The notes beneath the pieces were generated by a model. It was given only the letters and a program-made list of their open reading frames with translations, ran no database searches and was not told where the DNA came from. 57,145 bases of DNA from Agrobacterium fabrum (lineage in GTDB: Bacteria; Pseudomonadota; Alphaproteobacteria; Rhizobiales; Rhizobiaceae), in the NCBI GenBank assembly GCA_003241215.1, contig QFOL01000003.1:1-57145 (forward strand), given 5' to 3'. The position numbers and the translations under genes were made by a program. Below, one piece after another: positions 45,278-54,619 of this stretch; the stretch's first letter is position 1, and every line of letters begins with the position of its first letter.

Positions 45278-48022
45278 ATGCCGAGCCGTGTCTTGCGTGA
45301 AAAGCCATCGCATGCCGTAAGAACGTTTACCGGTGCAGGATTGCGGTTCAGCCCGCCGCGCATGCTTTTTTCAAGCATCGAGAGACCTTACCTCCTGTCA
45401 AAACTGGCCGCAGGGCTCGCAAGGCAGATTGTGGTCCTGCGGGCGCCGCCCGGTTTCGGCAAGACCGCCATGATGAAGGCGGCCTATGAACGTCTGGTGG
45501 AGGGCACGCTGATCCTGCCCGGCCTGCACGAGACGACCGTTTCCCATTGTTCCTGGCTCAACGTTTCAGGCATTGCTTCGCCTGAGCGCTTCGTCAGCGA
45601 ATTGCTCCAGTCGCTTGGCCTCGCCGCAATGACCGACAAGCAGGATGCCCTGATGAATGCGATGGAAGCCATCGCGCGACGTGACGGTCTCACCATTCTC
45701 TTCATCGACAACATTGACGAAATCGACACCGGCGAACAGCACCGGCTGCTGGAGCGGCTCATCCTTTCCGCACCGGACAAGCTGCGCGTCGCATTTTCAT
45801 CTTCCTTTCCTGCGCAATTGCCGCTTGCGCGGTTGAAGGCCCGTGGCGTGCTGGCGGAATTGACTGTCCGGGACCTCGAGTTCGGACGATCGGAACTCCG
45901 GCGGCTTCTGTCGCGCGGTGCAACCTCGGCACTTGTCGATCCGCTGATGGAGATCACCCGCGGCTGGCCGGCACTGGCGCAACTCGCAGCCGGCATCATG
46001 GCCGGAAACCCGGCAGAAGAGGAGCGTCGCGCGCTTCTCGCCGGAACACACGCCGACCTGACCGATTACGTGCGCGAAACCGTCATCAACCAGCTTTCCC
46101 CGGCGCTTCTGTCCATGCTGCGCCGCTTGTCACCGTTTCTGGAATTTCGCCTCGATCTCGCGTCCGATCTCGGTTTGGGCAACCTGCCGAAGGACGATCT
46201 GGCGATGCTGGAGGCCATGCATCCCATCATAGAAAACGGGCAGAACGGCTGGCTATCCCTGCATCCGGTGCTTCGCATCTGCCTGGAGCGTGATACCGCA
46301 TTCGTTTCGGAAGAAGAAAAAAAGTCGCTTCATCGGCAGGCCGCTGCCTGGTTCGCAACACGTGCCCATCTGGAGCGCGCCGTTTCGCATGCGGCCCAGA
46401 GCGGTGATTTCCATATGGCGGGAGAGATCATCGGAAAGGCCGGCGGCGTCGATATTTTCCTGAGGGCGGGTCATCAGGTACTGGAGCATCTGATCGACAA
46501 CTTTCCACCGGAAATCCTGCATGCCTCACCAGGCCTGATGGTCTGCTATGCCGTGGTGCTTTCCAAGCGCGGAAATGCGGCGGCAGGGCGCGAGCGGCTC
46601 GATATTCTGAAACATGACGGCGAATGGTCCGCTGCAGCACTCGCGGCCGTCGACCGCAGCGTCCTCGACCATATCGACAGCCTGATCGACGTTTACGAGG
46701 ACCGGCGGATGAGCGCCGCCGAGGCCCAACGGCTAGAACGCGCCGCCGCCGCCTTGCCGCCGCATGCGACATGGGAGCTGGCCTGGCTCTTCAACCACCT
46801 GTGCATCATCTATACCCGCACGGGTGAACTGGAGCAGGCACGCCGGGCGGCGTTGAAGGCTCTCGGATATTATCGCGAGGAAAAGACGCCCTATGCACAG
46901 GTCTTTATGCTCATCCACCTCGGCCTCGTCAGCACTCTGACGGGCGAATTTTCGGCGGCCCTGCAGTTTTGCCGGGAGGCCGAGGAACTGGTGGAACGGG
47001 TGCACTGGACAGACCGCAACCTGCTCGCCATCGTTCATCTCGCAACAGCCGATGTGCTTTATCAGCAGGGTGAAGTCCTTCATGTCGAACAGACCTTAAC
47101 GGAATGCGTGGAGCCGCTGATCCGTGGGGAAAGCTGGGTGGACCTGTTCACACGCCTGTTCTGGCTACTGGCCCGCAGCCGCCTTCAGGTCAGCGGCTTT
47201 GATGCCGCCGCCACTGCACTGGACAAGGCCGAGGAAGTGGCGGTGGAACGTAATCTGCCACGGCTCAAGACGGCGGCTGCGATCATGCGTGTCGACCTGC
47301 TTGTCAGGGCCGGCATGATAGAGTCGGCAACGCAGGCCATGGAGCGGGCAAAATCCCTCCAACAGGCAGGCGGTAGCGACAACTGGACCTGGCGCGAGGC
47401 ATATGATCTTGAAATCGCGGCCGCCCGGCTGGCACTTGCGCAGGGACAGACGCTGCCGGCGCTGCAAACACTCGAAACCCTGATCGTTTCCGCCAAGGCG
47501 TCAGGCCGGGCGTATCACCGTATGCTGGCCGAAATCATGGCGGTACAGGCCTCATGGAAGGCAGGCCGGCAACAGCACGCCTTCGCCTATCTGCAATCGG
47601 CCATCGCTCTTGCCCGCGCTCATGAAGCGACGCAGCTCTTTACGGACGAGGGGCATGATCTGGCGACCACATTGCGCGCCATTGTGCGCCGTTTCGGACT
47701 GAAGGTATTCAGCCCCGACGCCGTGGAATTCATGAGCCGCATCGTCGGACACGGCCTCGGCCGCCAGCCGCGCACGGTACCTCCGCTGCGTCATAATGAA
47801 GATGGCGCCGCCCACGCCGCCGGTCTGTTGAGCAGCCGCGAAATCACTGTTCTGAAACTTCTCTCCGAAGGCCGCAGCAACAAGGAAATCGCCCGCGACC
47901 TGGGACTTTCGGAAGCGACTGTGAAATTCCACCTGAAAAACATCTATGCGAAACTCGGGGTCAGCCGTCGCGGCATGGCGGTCTCTGTAAGCAAACACCT
48001 TAAGCTGACTGAACGCGAGTGA
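45278..48022 (+). CDS. Large LuxR-family (MalT/LAL-type) transcriptional activator
   Basis: 914 residues. An N-terminal STAND-type NTPase with Walker A RAPPGFGKTAMMKAAYE (about 52-68) and Walker B LTILFIDNIDEIDTGE is followed by a winged-helix region and a long helical repeat region of about 400 residues. A C-terminal LuxR helix-turn-helix ends the protein (LLSSREITVLKLLSEGRSNKEIARDLGLSEATVKFHLKNIYAKLGV). MalT-like proteins bind ATP and an inducer, then oligomerise and activate promoters. It follows the second DUF917 gene by 90 bases on the same strand, and is the likely regulator of this catabolic operon. Confidence 0.93.
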   Translation: MPSRVLREKPSHAVRTFTGAGLRFSPPRMLFSSIERPYLLSKLAAGLARQIVVLRAPPGFGKTAMMKAAYERLVEGTLILPGLHETTVSHCSWLNVSGIASPERFVSELLQSLGLAAMTDKQDALMNAMEAIARRDGLTILFIDNIDEIDTGEQHRLLERLILSAPDKLRVAFSSSFPAQLPLARLKARGVLAELTVRDLEFGRSELRRLLSRGATSALVDPLMEITRGWPALAQLAAGIMAGNPAEEERRALLAGTHADLTDYVRETVINQLSPALLSMLRRLSPFLEFRLDLASDLGLGNLPKDDLAMLEAMHPIIENGQNGWLSLHPVLRICLERDTAFVSEEEKKSLHRQAAAWFATRAHLERAVSHAAQSGDFHMAGEIIGKAGGVDIFLRAGHQVLEHLIDNFPPEILHASPGLMVCYAVVLSKRGNAAAGRERLDILKHDGEWSAAALAAVDRSVLDHIDSLIDVYEDRRMSAAEAQRLERAAAALPPHATWELAWLFNHLCIIYTRTGELEQARRAALKALGYYREEKTPYAQVFMLIHLGLVSTLTGEFSAALQFCREAEELVERVHWTDRNLLAIVHLATADVLYQQGEVLHVEQTLTECVEPLIRGESWVDLFTRLFWLLARSRLQVSGFDAAATALDKAEEVAVERNLPRLKTAAAIMRVDLLVRAGMIESATQAMERAKSLQQAGGSDNWTWREAYDLEIAAARLALAQGQTLPALQTLETLIVSAKASGRAYHRMLAEIMAVQASWKAGRQQHAFAYLQSAIALARAHEATQLFTDEGHDLATTLRAIVRRFGLKVFSPDAVEFMSRIVGHGLGRQPRTVPPLRHNEDGAAHAAGLLSSREITVLKLLSEGRSNKEIARDLGLSEATVKFHLKNIYAKLGVSRRGMAVSVSKHLKLTERE

Positions 48023-48036
48023 CGGGTCAGCGTCAC
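48019..48036 (+). terminator. Hairpin overlapping the LuxR-type gene stop
   Basis: GTGACG-GGTCAG-CGTCAC forms a perfect 6-base stem with a 6-base loop, followed by CTTTCTAAT. The left arm includes the TGA stop of the regulator. It could end the hydantoin operon, though it is weak as an intrinsic terminator. Confidence 0.4.
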
Positions 48037-48171
48037 CTTTCTAATCAACGACATAGCGAAGAAAACAGCCTTCGCGCGCAGGCCGCAAAAGCTCCACCGA
48101 CTTTTGTGGGGCAGCTGCACGCTCAAGGCGAATCCCTCTTCTTTTTTCAAGCTCGATAATTTTTTCAACAG

Positions 48172-48203
48172 AACGTCCCAGATCCCGAAACCCAAACGTC
48201 TAT
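48172..48203 (+). promoter_or_regulatory. Candidate FecI-type ECF sigma promoter of the TonB receptor
   Basis: AACGTCCCAGATC (48172-48184) and CCCAAACGTCTAT (48191-48203) recur with the same spacing in front of fecR at 55314-55345: 24 of 32 positions agree, with the last 12 bases (CCAAACGTCTAT) identical. CGTCTA resembles the -10 element of many ECF sigma factors. The rest of the 255-base gap 48023-48277 shows a T-rich stretch but no other element I recognise. Confidence 0.65.
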
Positions 48204-48277
48204 TTCACAAGCGAGTGTTTCGCACGCATTTGACAATGAGTTGCGCGTGTCGACTGCCGCAGGATTTGGGGGTTTTG

Positions 48278-50692
48278 ATGAACAAGATAATTTCCGTACC
48301 ACAAGCGGCCAGTTCGGCCCTGCGGGCGGTGCTTCTGGCCGGCGCTGCGATTGCTGTGAGCCCGGCTCTGCCGGCGATGGTGAACGCGGCAAGGGCGCAA
48401 TCGGCTGAACGGGCGATTTCGGTCCCTGCCGGACCTCTCACTCCGGCATTGAACAGCCTTGCCGCACAGACGGGACTGCAAATCCTCTTCGACGCATCCG
48501 TTGCCGCGGGCAAGAGAACCGCCGGTGTCACCGGCACCCTCACCCCGGAACGGGCGCTAAACGCCGTGCTGGCGGGCACCAATGTCACTGCCCGCTTTGC
48601 CGGCAGCAACCAGGTAACCCTGTCGAGCGGCGCCGGCCTTTCGGCCGAAGGCGTCGCACAGGACGGCACGACCGTACTGGATGCCATCACCATTTACGGC
48701 GCGCGCGACGCGACGACGCTGAACAACACGACGGCGAGCGTCGGCGTCGTCACCGCAAAGGCCATAGAGGACGGCCAGATCAGATATACGCAGGATGCTT
48801 ACCGGCGGCTTGCCAACGTGCTCGACAGCGCGACAGTCAATGCCGGTTTCGTCATTCGCGGCATGAGTTCCGAAGGTTTCGTCCCCGGCGGCGCGCCGGT
48901 CGGGTCGCTTTACGTCGATGGCATTCTCCAGACCCGTTATAATGCCCGCTTCGGTGCGCGAAGCCTCTGGGATGTGGAACAGGTCGAAGTTTATCGTGGC
49001 CCGCAATCGACGCTCTCCGGCCGCGCCGCCATGTCGGGCGCGATCTACATCAAGTCGAAGGATCCGACCTTCGACAAGAGCCTGGAACTGTCCAGCACCG
49101 TCGGCAACAACAACCGGGTCGGCTCCGGCTTCGTCGTCAATACGCCGGTAGTCGAGGATCAGGTGGCATTGCGCATTTCCGGTGCGTTCGAGCGTTCCCG
49201 TTCGGATGTTTCCTATTCGAATTTCAGAGACTACGCCGGCTATGACGATCTGACCACGGATATCAGCCGCAACATTCGCGCGAAGGTGCTCGTAACCCCT
49301 TCCGAGATGCCGGATACGCGCGCCCTGCTGACTTACGCCTATTCGAAAGACCGCCCGAATGACCGGCTGGTCGGCCTCTATGACGGGCGCGGCGATTTCA
49401 ACAACAATCCCGATACCTACACGGAATTCCGCTGGACCGAGGTTCATAATGTCGGTCTCGAAATCACCCATGATTTCTCCGACAGCCTGCGGTTCACCTC
49501 CCAGACCGGCTTTCAATACGGCATAAACACACGCCGCTCCGTCGATGCGGGCACGCCCGGTCTGGTCACCGGTATCTGGGGTACGGATGACGATTCGATA
49601 TTCACCCAGGAACTTCGCCTGAACTATGAAGGAGAACGGTGGAAGTGGGTCGCTGGTCTTTTTGGCAGCCGTCAGGTCTTCGAAGGCTGGTCGCGTTTTG
49701 TCGCGGAAGTACCGGGCATACCCATGCCCGCGCAGCTCGACGACCAGCAGAATCGCAAGACCTCGAACCTCGCCGCTTTCGGCGAGGCGACCTATGAGTT
49801 CGCGCCGAGCTGGTTCATCACCGCCGGCGGTCGTCTGGACTATCTCGAGGAAACAAATACGGAGCTGAACTCCTTCGTCTTTTACGGAATGGATCCCTTC
49901 TTTTCCGGAGGACCCGCATCCTTCGACGAGTTGAATTTCGTACCCAAGATCGGCCTCTCCAAGGAATTCGGCGACAACCAAACCGTCGGCTTCACCTACA
50001 CACAGGGTTTCCGTTCGGGAGGCTCCTATGTCAATCGCAGCGATCCCGCCTTCCCCCTCGTGACCTACGAACCGGAATATTCCCAGAGCTACGAGCTTTC
50101 TTATAAAGGAACCCTGCTGGACGACCGGCTCACCCTCAATGCCAATCTTTTTTATACCAAATATGAAGATCAGCAGATCGAAATCCGTCCCCCGTCTCTC
50201 ATTCCGGGATATCGCATAACGGAAAATGCCGCGTCATCGCGCGCGTGGGGTTTTGAAATCGAGCCGACCTATCAGGTGACCGACCAGTTCTCGGCTTTCG
50301 CCTCGATCGGTTATCTGAACACAAGGTTCCTCGAATTCGATCACGGCGGTCTGGGCGAGCAGTCCGGAAAATCCTTCCCCGAAGCGCCGGAATGGACCCT
50401 CGGCTTCGGCGGGCGTTATGAGTTCGAGAACGGCGTCTATGTCGGCGCGGATGCCAAATATACCACGGAATATAATTCACGCTTCGGCACACGCGGCATG
50501 TACGAAATCGACTCCCGCTTCATCGTCAACGCCCAGCTCGGCTTCAAGAAGGACAATTGGGAGATAACCGCCTTTGCGGAAAACCTCACCGACGAAAAAT
50601 ACTTCACCGTTGTCGATCCGGATGCGGCCCTGCCATTCGGGCAGGCCGGCCAAAGACGGTCGTTCGGGGTCAATCTCCGTGCGAAATTCTGA
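48278..50692 (+). CDS. TonB-dependent siderophore receptor/transducer with STN domain
   Basis: 804 residues from ATG 48278 (MNKIISVPQAASSALRAV); the frame is open upstream but lacks a signal peptide there. Signal peptide to about AARAQS (42), then a secretin/TonB N-terminal signalling domain (ISVPAGPLTPALNSLAAQTGLQILFDASVAAGKRTAGVTGTLTPERALNAVLAGT, about 48-105), the plug (SVGVVTAKAIEDGQ, FVIRGMSSEGF, VEVYRGPQSTLSGRAAMSGAIYI), and a 22-strand barrel ending in Phe (VNLRAKF). The extra N-terminal domain makes it a FecA/FpvA-type transducer that signals to the FecR-like protein at 55373. It probably imports a ferric siderophore. An ABC importer follows on the same strand. Confidence 0.95.
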   Translation: MNKIISVPQAASSALRAVLLAGAAIAVSPALPAMVNAARAQSAERAISVPAGPLTPALNSLAAQTGLQILFDASVAAGKRTAGVTGTLTPERALNAVLAGTNVTARFAGSNQVTLSSGAGLSAEGVAQDGTTVLDAITIYGARDATTLNNTTASVGVVTAKAIEDGQIRYTQDAYRRLANVLDSATVNAGFVIRGMSSEGFVPGGAPVGSLYVDGILQTRYNARFGARSLWDVEQVEVYRGPQSTLSGRAAMSGAIYIKSKDPTFDKSLELSSTVGNNNRVGSGFVVNTPVVEDQVALRISGAFERSRSDVSYSNFRDYAGYDDLTTDISRNIRAKVLVTPSEMPDTRALLTYAYSKDRPNDRLVGLYDGRGDFNNNPDTYTEFRWTEVHNVGLEITHDFSDSLRFTSQTGFQYGINTRRSVDAGTPGLVTGIWGTDDDSIFTQELRLNYEGERWKWVAGLFGSRQVFEGWSRFVAEVPGIPMPAQLDDQQNRKTSNLAAFGEATYEFAPSWFITAGGRLDYLEETNTELNSFVFYGMDPFFSGGPASFDELNFVPKIGLSKEFGDNQTVGFTYTQGFRSGGSYVNRSDPAFPLVTYEPEYSQSYELSYKGTLLDDRLTLNANLFYTKYEDQQIEIRPPSLIPGYRITENAASSRAWGFEIEPTYQVTDQFSAFASIGYLNTRFLEFDHGGLGEQSGKSFPEAPEWTLGFGGRYEFENGVYVGADAKYTTEYNSRFGTRGMYEIDSRFIVNAQLGFKKDNWEITAFAENLTDEKYFTVVDPDAALPFGQAGQRRSFGVNLRAKF

Positions 50693-50698
50693 CAATCT

Positions 50699-50726
50699 GC
50701 GTTGCGGGGCATAGGCCCCGCAACGC
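50699..50726 (+). other. 12-base-pair hairpin between receptor and ABC genes
   Basis: GCGTTGCGGGGC-ATAG-GCCCCGCAACGC is a perfect 12-base inverted repeat with a 4-base loop, 7 bases after the receptor stop. There is no U-tract, so it may stabilise the receptor mRNA or attenuate transcription into the importer genes. Confidence 0.7.
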
Positions 50727-50756
50727 GCCTCCACGTTCATTGAATGGATACCGGTC

Positions 50757-51674
50757 TTGCGCTTCTGTCTTGTCCTTCTCTTCCTGATCCTGCCCGCCTC
50801 CCTTGCCCACGCGGCCTGCCAGGGCAAGGAGATAACCGAAGGCGTTTATAACCCGCCCTTCTGCGTTCCGGCTGAAGTGAAGACGATCGTTACGCTCGAT
50901 CCGCTGCTGACGCTCGGGCTCCTGATCGAACTTGAGGCTCCCGTCGTCGCCACACCCTATATGGCAATTCAGGATCCCGCCGTGCTTGAGGTCGTCAGGC
51001 AGGCGAAGATGATCGATCTGGGCAATCCGAGGGAGCCGAGCCTCGAGCGGATCGCGGCGCTGAAGCCCGACCTCATCATCGGCAGCACGGAAGGGCATTC
51101 GCCGATCTACGAGACCGCATCGAAGATCGCGCCGACCGTCCTCGTCAACCATATGGACTGGAAGAAATATCTCGGGCTGCTCTCCGAAATGACAGGACGC
51201 AAGGGCGCCGCGCAGGAGGCGCTCGCCGCCTACGAGAAGCGGGTGGCATCGATCCGCGCGAGAATGAAGGATGTGACTGTCTCGACCGTTCGTTTCGCTC
51301 CGGGTCGGTTCGTCGTCTTCCTGGACGGTCCTGCCGCCTATGCGCCGTTTGCGGTGCTGCGGGAAGCCGGGGTAAAGCGCACGGCCTATGAGACGGTGAC
51401 CGACGACACCATCGTCAAGCGGCCGGATTGGGAAGAACTGGCCAATCTCGATGGCGACATCCTCCTTTATGTATCCGCCAGCGGCTTCGAAAGCGGTCCG
51501 GACGATGCGCTTGAGCAGGAGGTCATCGGCAATCCGCTCTGGCAGCTTCTGCCCGCCGTACGCAACGGGCGGGCCCACCGTGTCGATCGCATCGCCTGGC
51601 AGAGCTTCCATGGTATTGCTTCCGCAAACCGGATACTGGATGACATAGAGCGTTATGTTCTGGCGGATCGATGA
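50757..51674 (+). CDS. Periplasmic iron-siderophore binding protein
   Basis: 305 residues. The best start is the TTG at 50757, which gives a good signal peptide (MRFCLVLLFLILPASLAHA); the ATG at 50744 is out of frame. The class III binding fold shows TIVTLDPLLTLGLLIELEAPVVATPY, IAALKPDLIIGSTEG, TVLVNHMDWKKYLGLLSEMTGRKGAAQEALAAYEKRV and a long linking helix. Its ATG-overlapped junction with the first permease (stop TGA within ATGA) makes it part of the importer operon. The TTG start and weak ribosome site may keep its level lower than usual. Confidence 0.9.
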   Translation: MRFCLVLLFLILPASLAHAACQGKEITEGVYNPPFCVPAEVKTIVTLDPLLTLGLLIELEAPVVATPYMAIQDPAVLEVVRQAKMIDLGNPREPSLERIAALKPDLIIGSTEGHSPIYETASKIAPTVLVNHMDWKKYLGLLSEMTGRKGAAQEALAAYEKRVASIRARMKDVTVSTVRFAPGRFVVFLDGPAAYAPFAVLREAGVKRTAYETVTDDTIVKRPDWEELANLDGDILLYVSASGFESGPDDALEQEVIGNPLWQLLPAVRNGRAHRVDRIAWQSFHGIASANRILDDIERYVLADR

Positions 51675-52699
51675 ACCGCAGACCATCCGGACGTTTTGTC
51701 GGCGCCGATAGCGGCAAGGTCCTCGCCCTTGCCGCACTGCTATGCCTGCTTGCCGCCATGTCGCTTCTTGCCGTGGCGCTCGGCACCGTGCTCATACCTG
51801 CATCCGCCATTCTGGATGCGATCTTCCGGTTTGACGGGTCGCGGAACCACCTCCTCGTCGTGGCGGTTCGCCTGCCGCGTGTCATCGCAGCCCTTCTGGC
51901 CGGCAGCGCGCTTGCCGTCTCGGGGGCGATCATGCAGGCCGTCACCAACAACCCCCTCGCCTCGCCCGGCCTGCTCGGCATCAATGCGGGTGCCGCCTTC
52001 GCCGTCGTCTCCATCATGACTTTTTTCGGCGCAGGCGTCGGCGATATCTACATCTGGTTCGCCTTTGCGGGTGCGGGTATCGCAGCGTTTGCCGTTACTT
52101 TGCTTTCCTCATTCGGCCCCAGCCGTCATTCGCCCGTCGGGCTCATTATTGCCGGTGCGGTTGTCGCCACCTTCCTCACGTCGCTCACCAGCGCCGTGCT
52201 GATCTTCGATCAAAGCACCCTCGATGCCGTGCGCATGTGGACGGCGGGCTCGGTAACGGGCAGAACCATGGCGCAGGCAGCAGCCGTCGCGCCCTATATT
52301 GCCTTTGGCCTCTTCGTGTCCCTTTTCCTTGGCAGGCATTTGACGACGCTGAGCCTCGGCGCGGACGCCGCCCGCTCGGTCGGGCAAAATACGGCCCTCT
52401 GGCGCGGAGCGGCGATCGTAACTGTCATCCTGCTCGCCGGCGGCGCAGTGGCGCTTGCGGGGCCGATCGGCTTTGTCGGCCTCGTCGTCCCGCATATCGT
52501 CCGGATGGCTGTCAGCGTCGACTATCGCTGGATCATCCCGTTTTCGGCGCTCGGAGGCGCGCTGCTCGTGGTCGGGGCTGATATGGCCGGGCGCATGGTC
52601 TTCGGCAGCCAGAACTTTCCCGTGGGTGTGACGATCGCGCTTGTCGGCGCACCGTTTTTCCTGTGGCTTGCACGCAACCGGATGAGAGGCGAAACATGA
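51671..52699 (+). CDS. FecCD-family siderophore ABC permease 1
   Basis: 342 residues, about ten membrane helices. Family landmarks: AVRLPRVIAALLAGSALAVSGAIMQAVTNNPLASPGLLGINAGA, VARLSLG-equivalent TTLSLGADAARSVGQN, and VGLVVPHIVRMAVSVDYRWIIPFSALGGALLVVGADMAGR. Both ends overlap neighbours by four bases (ATGA). It forms the inner-membrane channel with permease 2. Confidence 0.95.
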   Translation: MNRRPSGRFVGADSGKVLALAALLCLLAAMSLLAVALGTVLIPASAILDAIFRFDGSRNHLLVVAVRLPRVIAALLAGSALAVSGAIMQAVTNNPLASPGLLGINAGAAFAVVSIMTFFGAGVGDIYIWFAFAGAGIAAFAVTLLSSFGPSRHSPVGLIIAGAVVATFLTSLTSAVLIFDQSTLDAVRMWTAGSVTGRTMAQAAAVAPYIAFGLFVSLFLGRHLTTLSLGADAARSVGQNTALWRGAAIVTVILLAGGAVALAGPIGFVGLVVPHIVRMAVSVDYRWIIPFSALGGALLVVGADMAGRMVFGSQNFPVGVTIALVGAPFFLWLARNRMRGET

Positions 52700-53682
52700 T
52701 CCGCCTTTTGCTTGCGCTCACCGCGTTGCTCGTCATTCTCATCCTGGCAAGCCTTGCATTGGGTGACATTTCTTTGTCCTGGCCCGCTCTGTTCGATGTC
52801 TTTGCCGGCGGGTCGGCGGCCAATCCGCAGGATGCGGTCATCGTCTTCGATCTGCGTCTGCCGCGCGTGCTGCTTTCCATCCTTGTCGGAGTGGCCCTCG
52901 CGACCGCAGGCACCATATCGCTCGCCATCATGCGCAATCCGCTTGCCGAACCCGGAGTGCTCGGCATCAACAGCGGCGCGGCCGCAGCCGTCATGGCCGT
53001 CATCGTTCTCATGCGGGATCCGCCTGTGGCGCTGCTTCAGGCCGCCGGTTTCGGAGGCGCCGTGCTGATGGCGGCGGCGGTCTATCTCCTTGCCTGGCGG
53101 GGGGGAACCTCGCCGCTTCGCATTATCCTGATCGGCATCGGGCTCAGCGCGCTCGCCACCGCCGGCACGACTTTCCTCTCCGCCTTCGGTGAGATCGGTG
53201 ACGTCCAGCGGGCGATGGTCTGGCTTGCGGGAAGCGTGTACGACGCCAGCATGACCAAGGTGCGGCTTCTTGCCTTGTGGCTCGTCCTTCCCGCAGCACT
53301 CGCGTGGATGGCCTCACGCGAACTCGATCTCATCCGCTTCGGCGATAACTCGGCAAAAAGCCTCGGCCAGCCGGTCGATCGCATTCGCGGCCTGATGATC
53401 GTGCTCGTCACGATCATCTCCGGCGCGGCCGTTGCCGTCTCCGGCCTGATCGGCTTCGTTGGCCTCGTCGCACCGCATATCGCCCGCAGCCTCGTCGGGG
53501 CGTCTCACGCCCGCATTTTCCCCGTCGCGGCTCTTGTCGGCGCGTGCCTCGTCGTCGCTGCCGATCTTCTTGGGCGCACCGTCATTGCGCCTGCGCAGCT
53601 ACCCGCGGGGATCGTTACCGGGCTCGTGGGAGCTCCCTTTTTCGCATATCTTCTCTGGGGACGCCGCCATGATCGTGGATGA
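52696..53682 (+). CDS. FecCD-family siderophore ABC permease 2
   Basis: 328 residues from ATG 52696, which overlaps the previous stop. Landmarks: DLRLPRVLLSILVGVALATAGTISLAIMRNPLAEPGVLGINSGAA and GLVAPHIARSLVGASHARIFPVAALVGACLVVAADLLGR. The TISLAIMRNPL stretch replaces the usual GxxxQxxxRNPL Gln with Leu, a small departure. It ends 14 bases inside the ATPase gene. Confidence 0.95.
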   Translation: MIRLLLALTALLVILILASLALGDISLSWPALFDVFAGGSAANPQDAVIVFDLRLPRVLLSILVGVALATAGTISLAIMRNPLAEPGVLGINSGAAAAVMAVIVLMRDPPVALLQAAGFGGAVLMAAAVYLLAWRGGTSPLRIILIGIGLSALATAGTTFLSAFGEIGDVQRAMVWLAGSVYDASMTKVRLLALWLVLPAALAWMASRELDLIRFGDNSAKSLGQPVDRIRGLMIVLVTIISGAAVAVSGLIGFVGLVAPHIARSLVGASHARIFPVAALVGACLVVAADLLGRTVIAPAQLPAGIVTGLVGAPFFAYLLWGRRHDRG

Positions 53683-54466
53683 GCCAAAGGCCGCCAAAAA
53701 GCTGGCAGGAGAGGCCATTACGCTGGCCTATGACCGCCGCCCCGTCGTCGAAAATCTCGACCTCGTCATTCCGGGCAGCCGCTTCACGGCTCTTATCGGC
53801 CCCAACGGCAGCGGCAAGTCCAGCATCCTGCGCAGCCTTGCCGGCCTGATGACGCCGCTTCGGGGAGCCATCCTGCTCGACGGCCGAAACATCACGACGC
53901 TGTCGACCAGGCATATGGCGCGCCGGGTTGGCGTGCTCCTGCAGGGGCCCGTCGCGCCGGAAGGCCTGACGGTCCGCGATCTCGTCCGCCAGGGCCGTTA
54001 TCCGCACCGTTCACTTTTCGGCCGCTGGTCGGCCGAGGACGAGGTGGCCGTCAACGAGGCGCTTATGCTGGCGGGCATGGACACGCTTGGCGATCGCCCG
54101 CTCGACAGCCTTTCCGGCGGCCAGCGCCAGCGGGCATGGATCGCCATGACGCTTGCGCAGCAAAGCGAGGTGATCCTGCTCGATGAACCCACGACCTATC
54201 TCGATCTCGAGCACCAGATTGAACTCATGCATCTGGTAACGCGGCTGGTCAGCGGCCATGGCAAGACCGTTGTCGCGGTGCTGCACGATATCAACCAGGC
54301 CGCCCGCTATGCCGAACACATCATCATTCTCAAGAACGGGAAAATCACCGCCGCCGGCCGGCCGGCGGACGTGATCTCGGCAGATACGATCGAGACCGTC
54401 TTCAACGTCAAGACAGTGGTGATCCGCGATCCGGTCGCCGGAACCCCACTCTGCATCCCGCTTTAG
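53669..54466 (+). CDS. Siderophore ABC transporter ATPase (FecE type)
   Basis: 265 residues from ATG 53669, inside the end of permease 2. Walker A GPNGSGKSSILRSLAGL, signature LSGGQRQRAWIAMTLAQ, Walker B VILLDEPTTYLDLEHQIELM and H-loop VLHDINQAARYAEH are intact. The RQGRYPH segment after the Q-loop is typical of FecE/FepC. It closes the importer operon. Confidence 0.96.
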   Translation: MIVDEPKAAKKLAGEAITLAYDRRPVVENLDLVIPGSRFTALIGPNGSGKSSILRSLAGLMTPLRGAILLDGRNITTLSTRHMARRVGVLLQGPVAPEGLTVRDLVRQGRYPHRSLFGRWSAEDEVAVNEALMLAGMDTLGDRPLDSLSGGQRQRAWIAMTLAQQSEVILLDEPTTYLDLEHQIELMHLVTRLVSGHGKTVVAVLHDINQAARYAEHIIILKNGKITAAGRPADVISADTIETVFNVKTVVIRDPVAGTPLCIPL

Positions 54467-54600
54467 GCGGCATGGCTTGCGTCTGTTCTACAGTTACAAA
54501 ATTATCACACCAGCTGCCTTTTCGAACGATGCCGGAGACGAGGATCCGCCCTCCCGCCGGAACATTCCAGAGTGAAATCCGCAATAAAATCAGGCATAAA

Positions 54601-54619
54601 GATGAGTATTTATATCATC
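54601..54619. promoter_or_regulatory. Iron-responsive operator (RirA-type TGA-N9-TCA) upstream of fecI
   Basis: GATGAGTATTTATATCATC has TGA at 54603-54605 and TCA at 54615-54617 with nine bases between, within a GATGA/TCATC palindrome in an AT-rich stretch. TGA-N9-TCA is the rhizobial IRO box bound by RirA. It lies 144 bases upstream of the sigma-factor start in the 296-base gap. Iron repression of fecI is the natural reading. Confidence 0.6.

Noticed and set aside
48557..49981. 474-codon minus-strand open frame
   Set aside because: Antisense to the TonB receptor; low-complexity Arg/Gly/Ala composition and no motifs.
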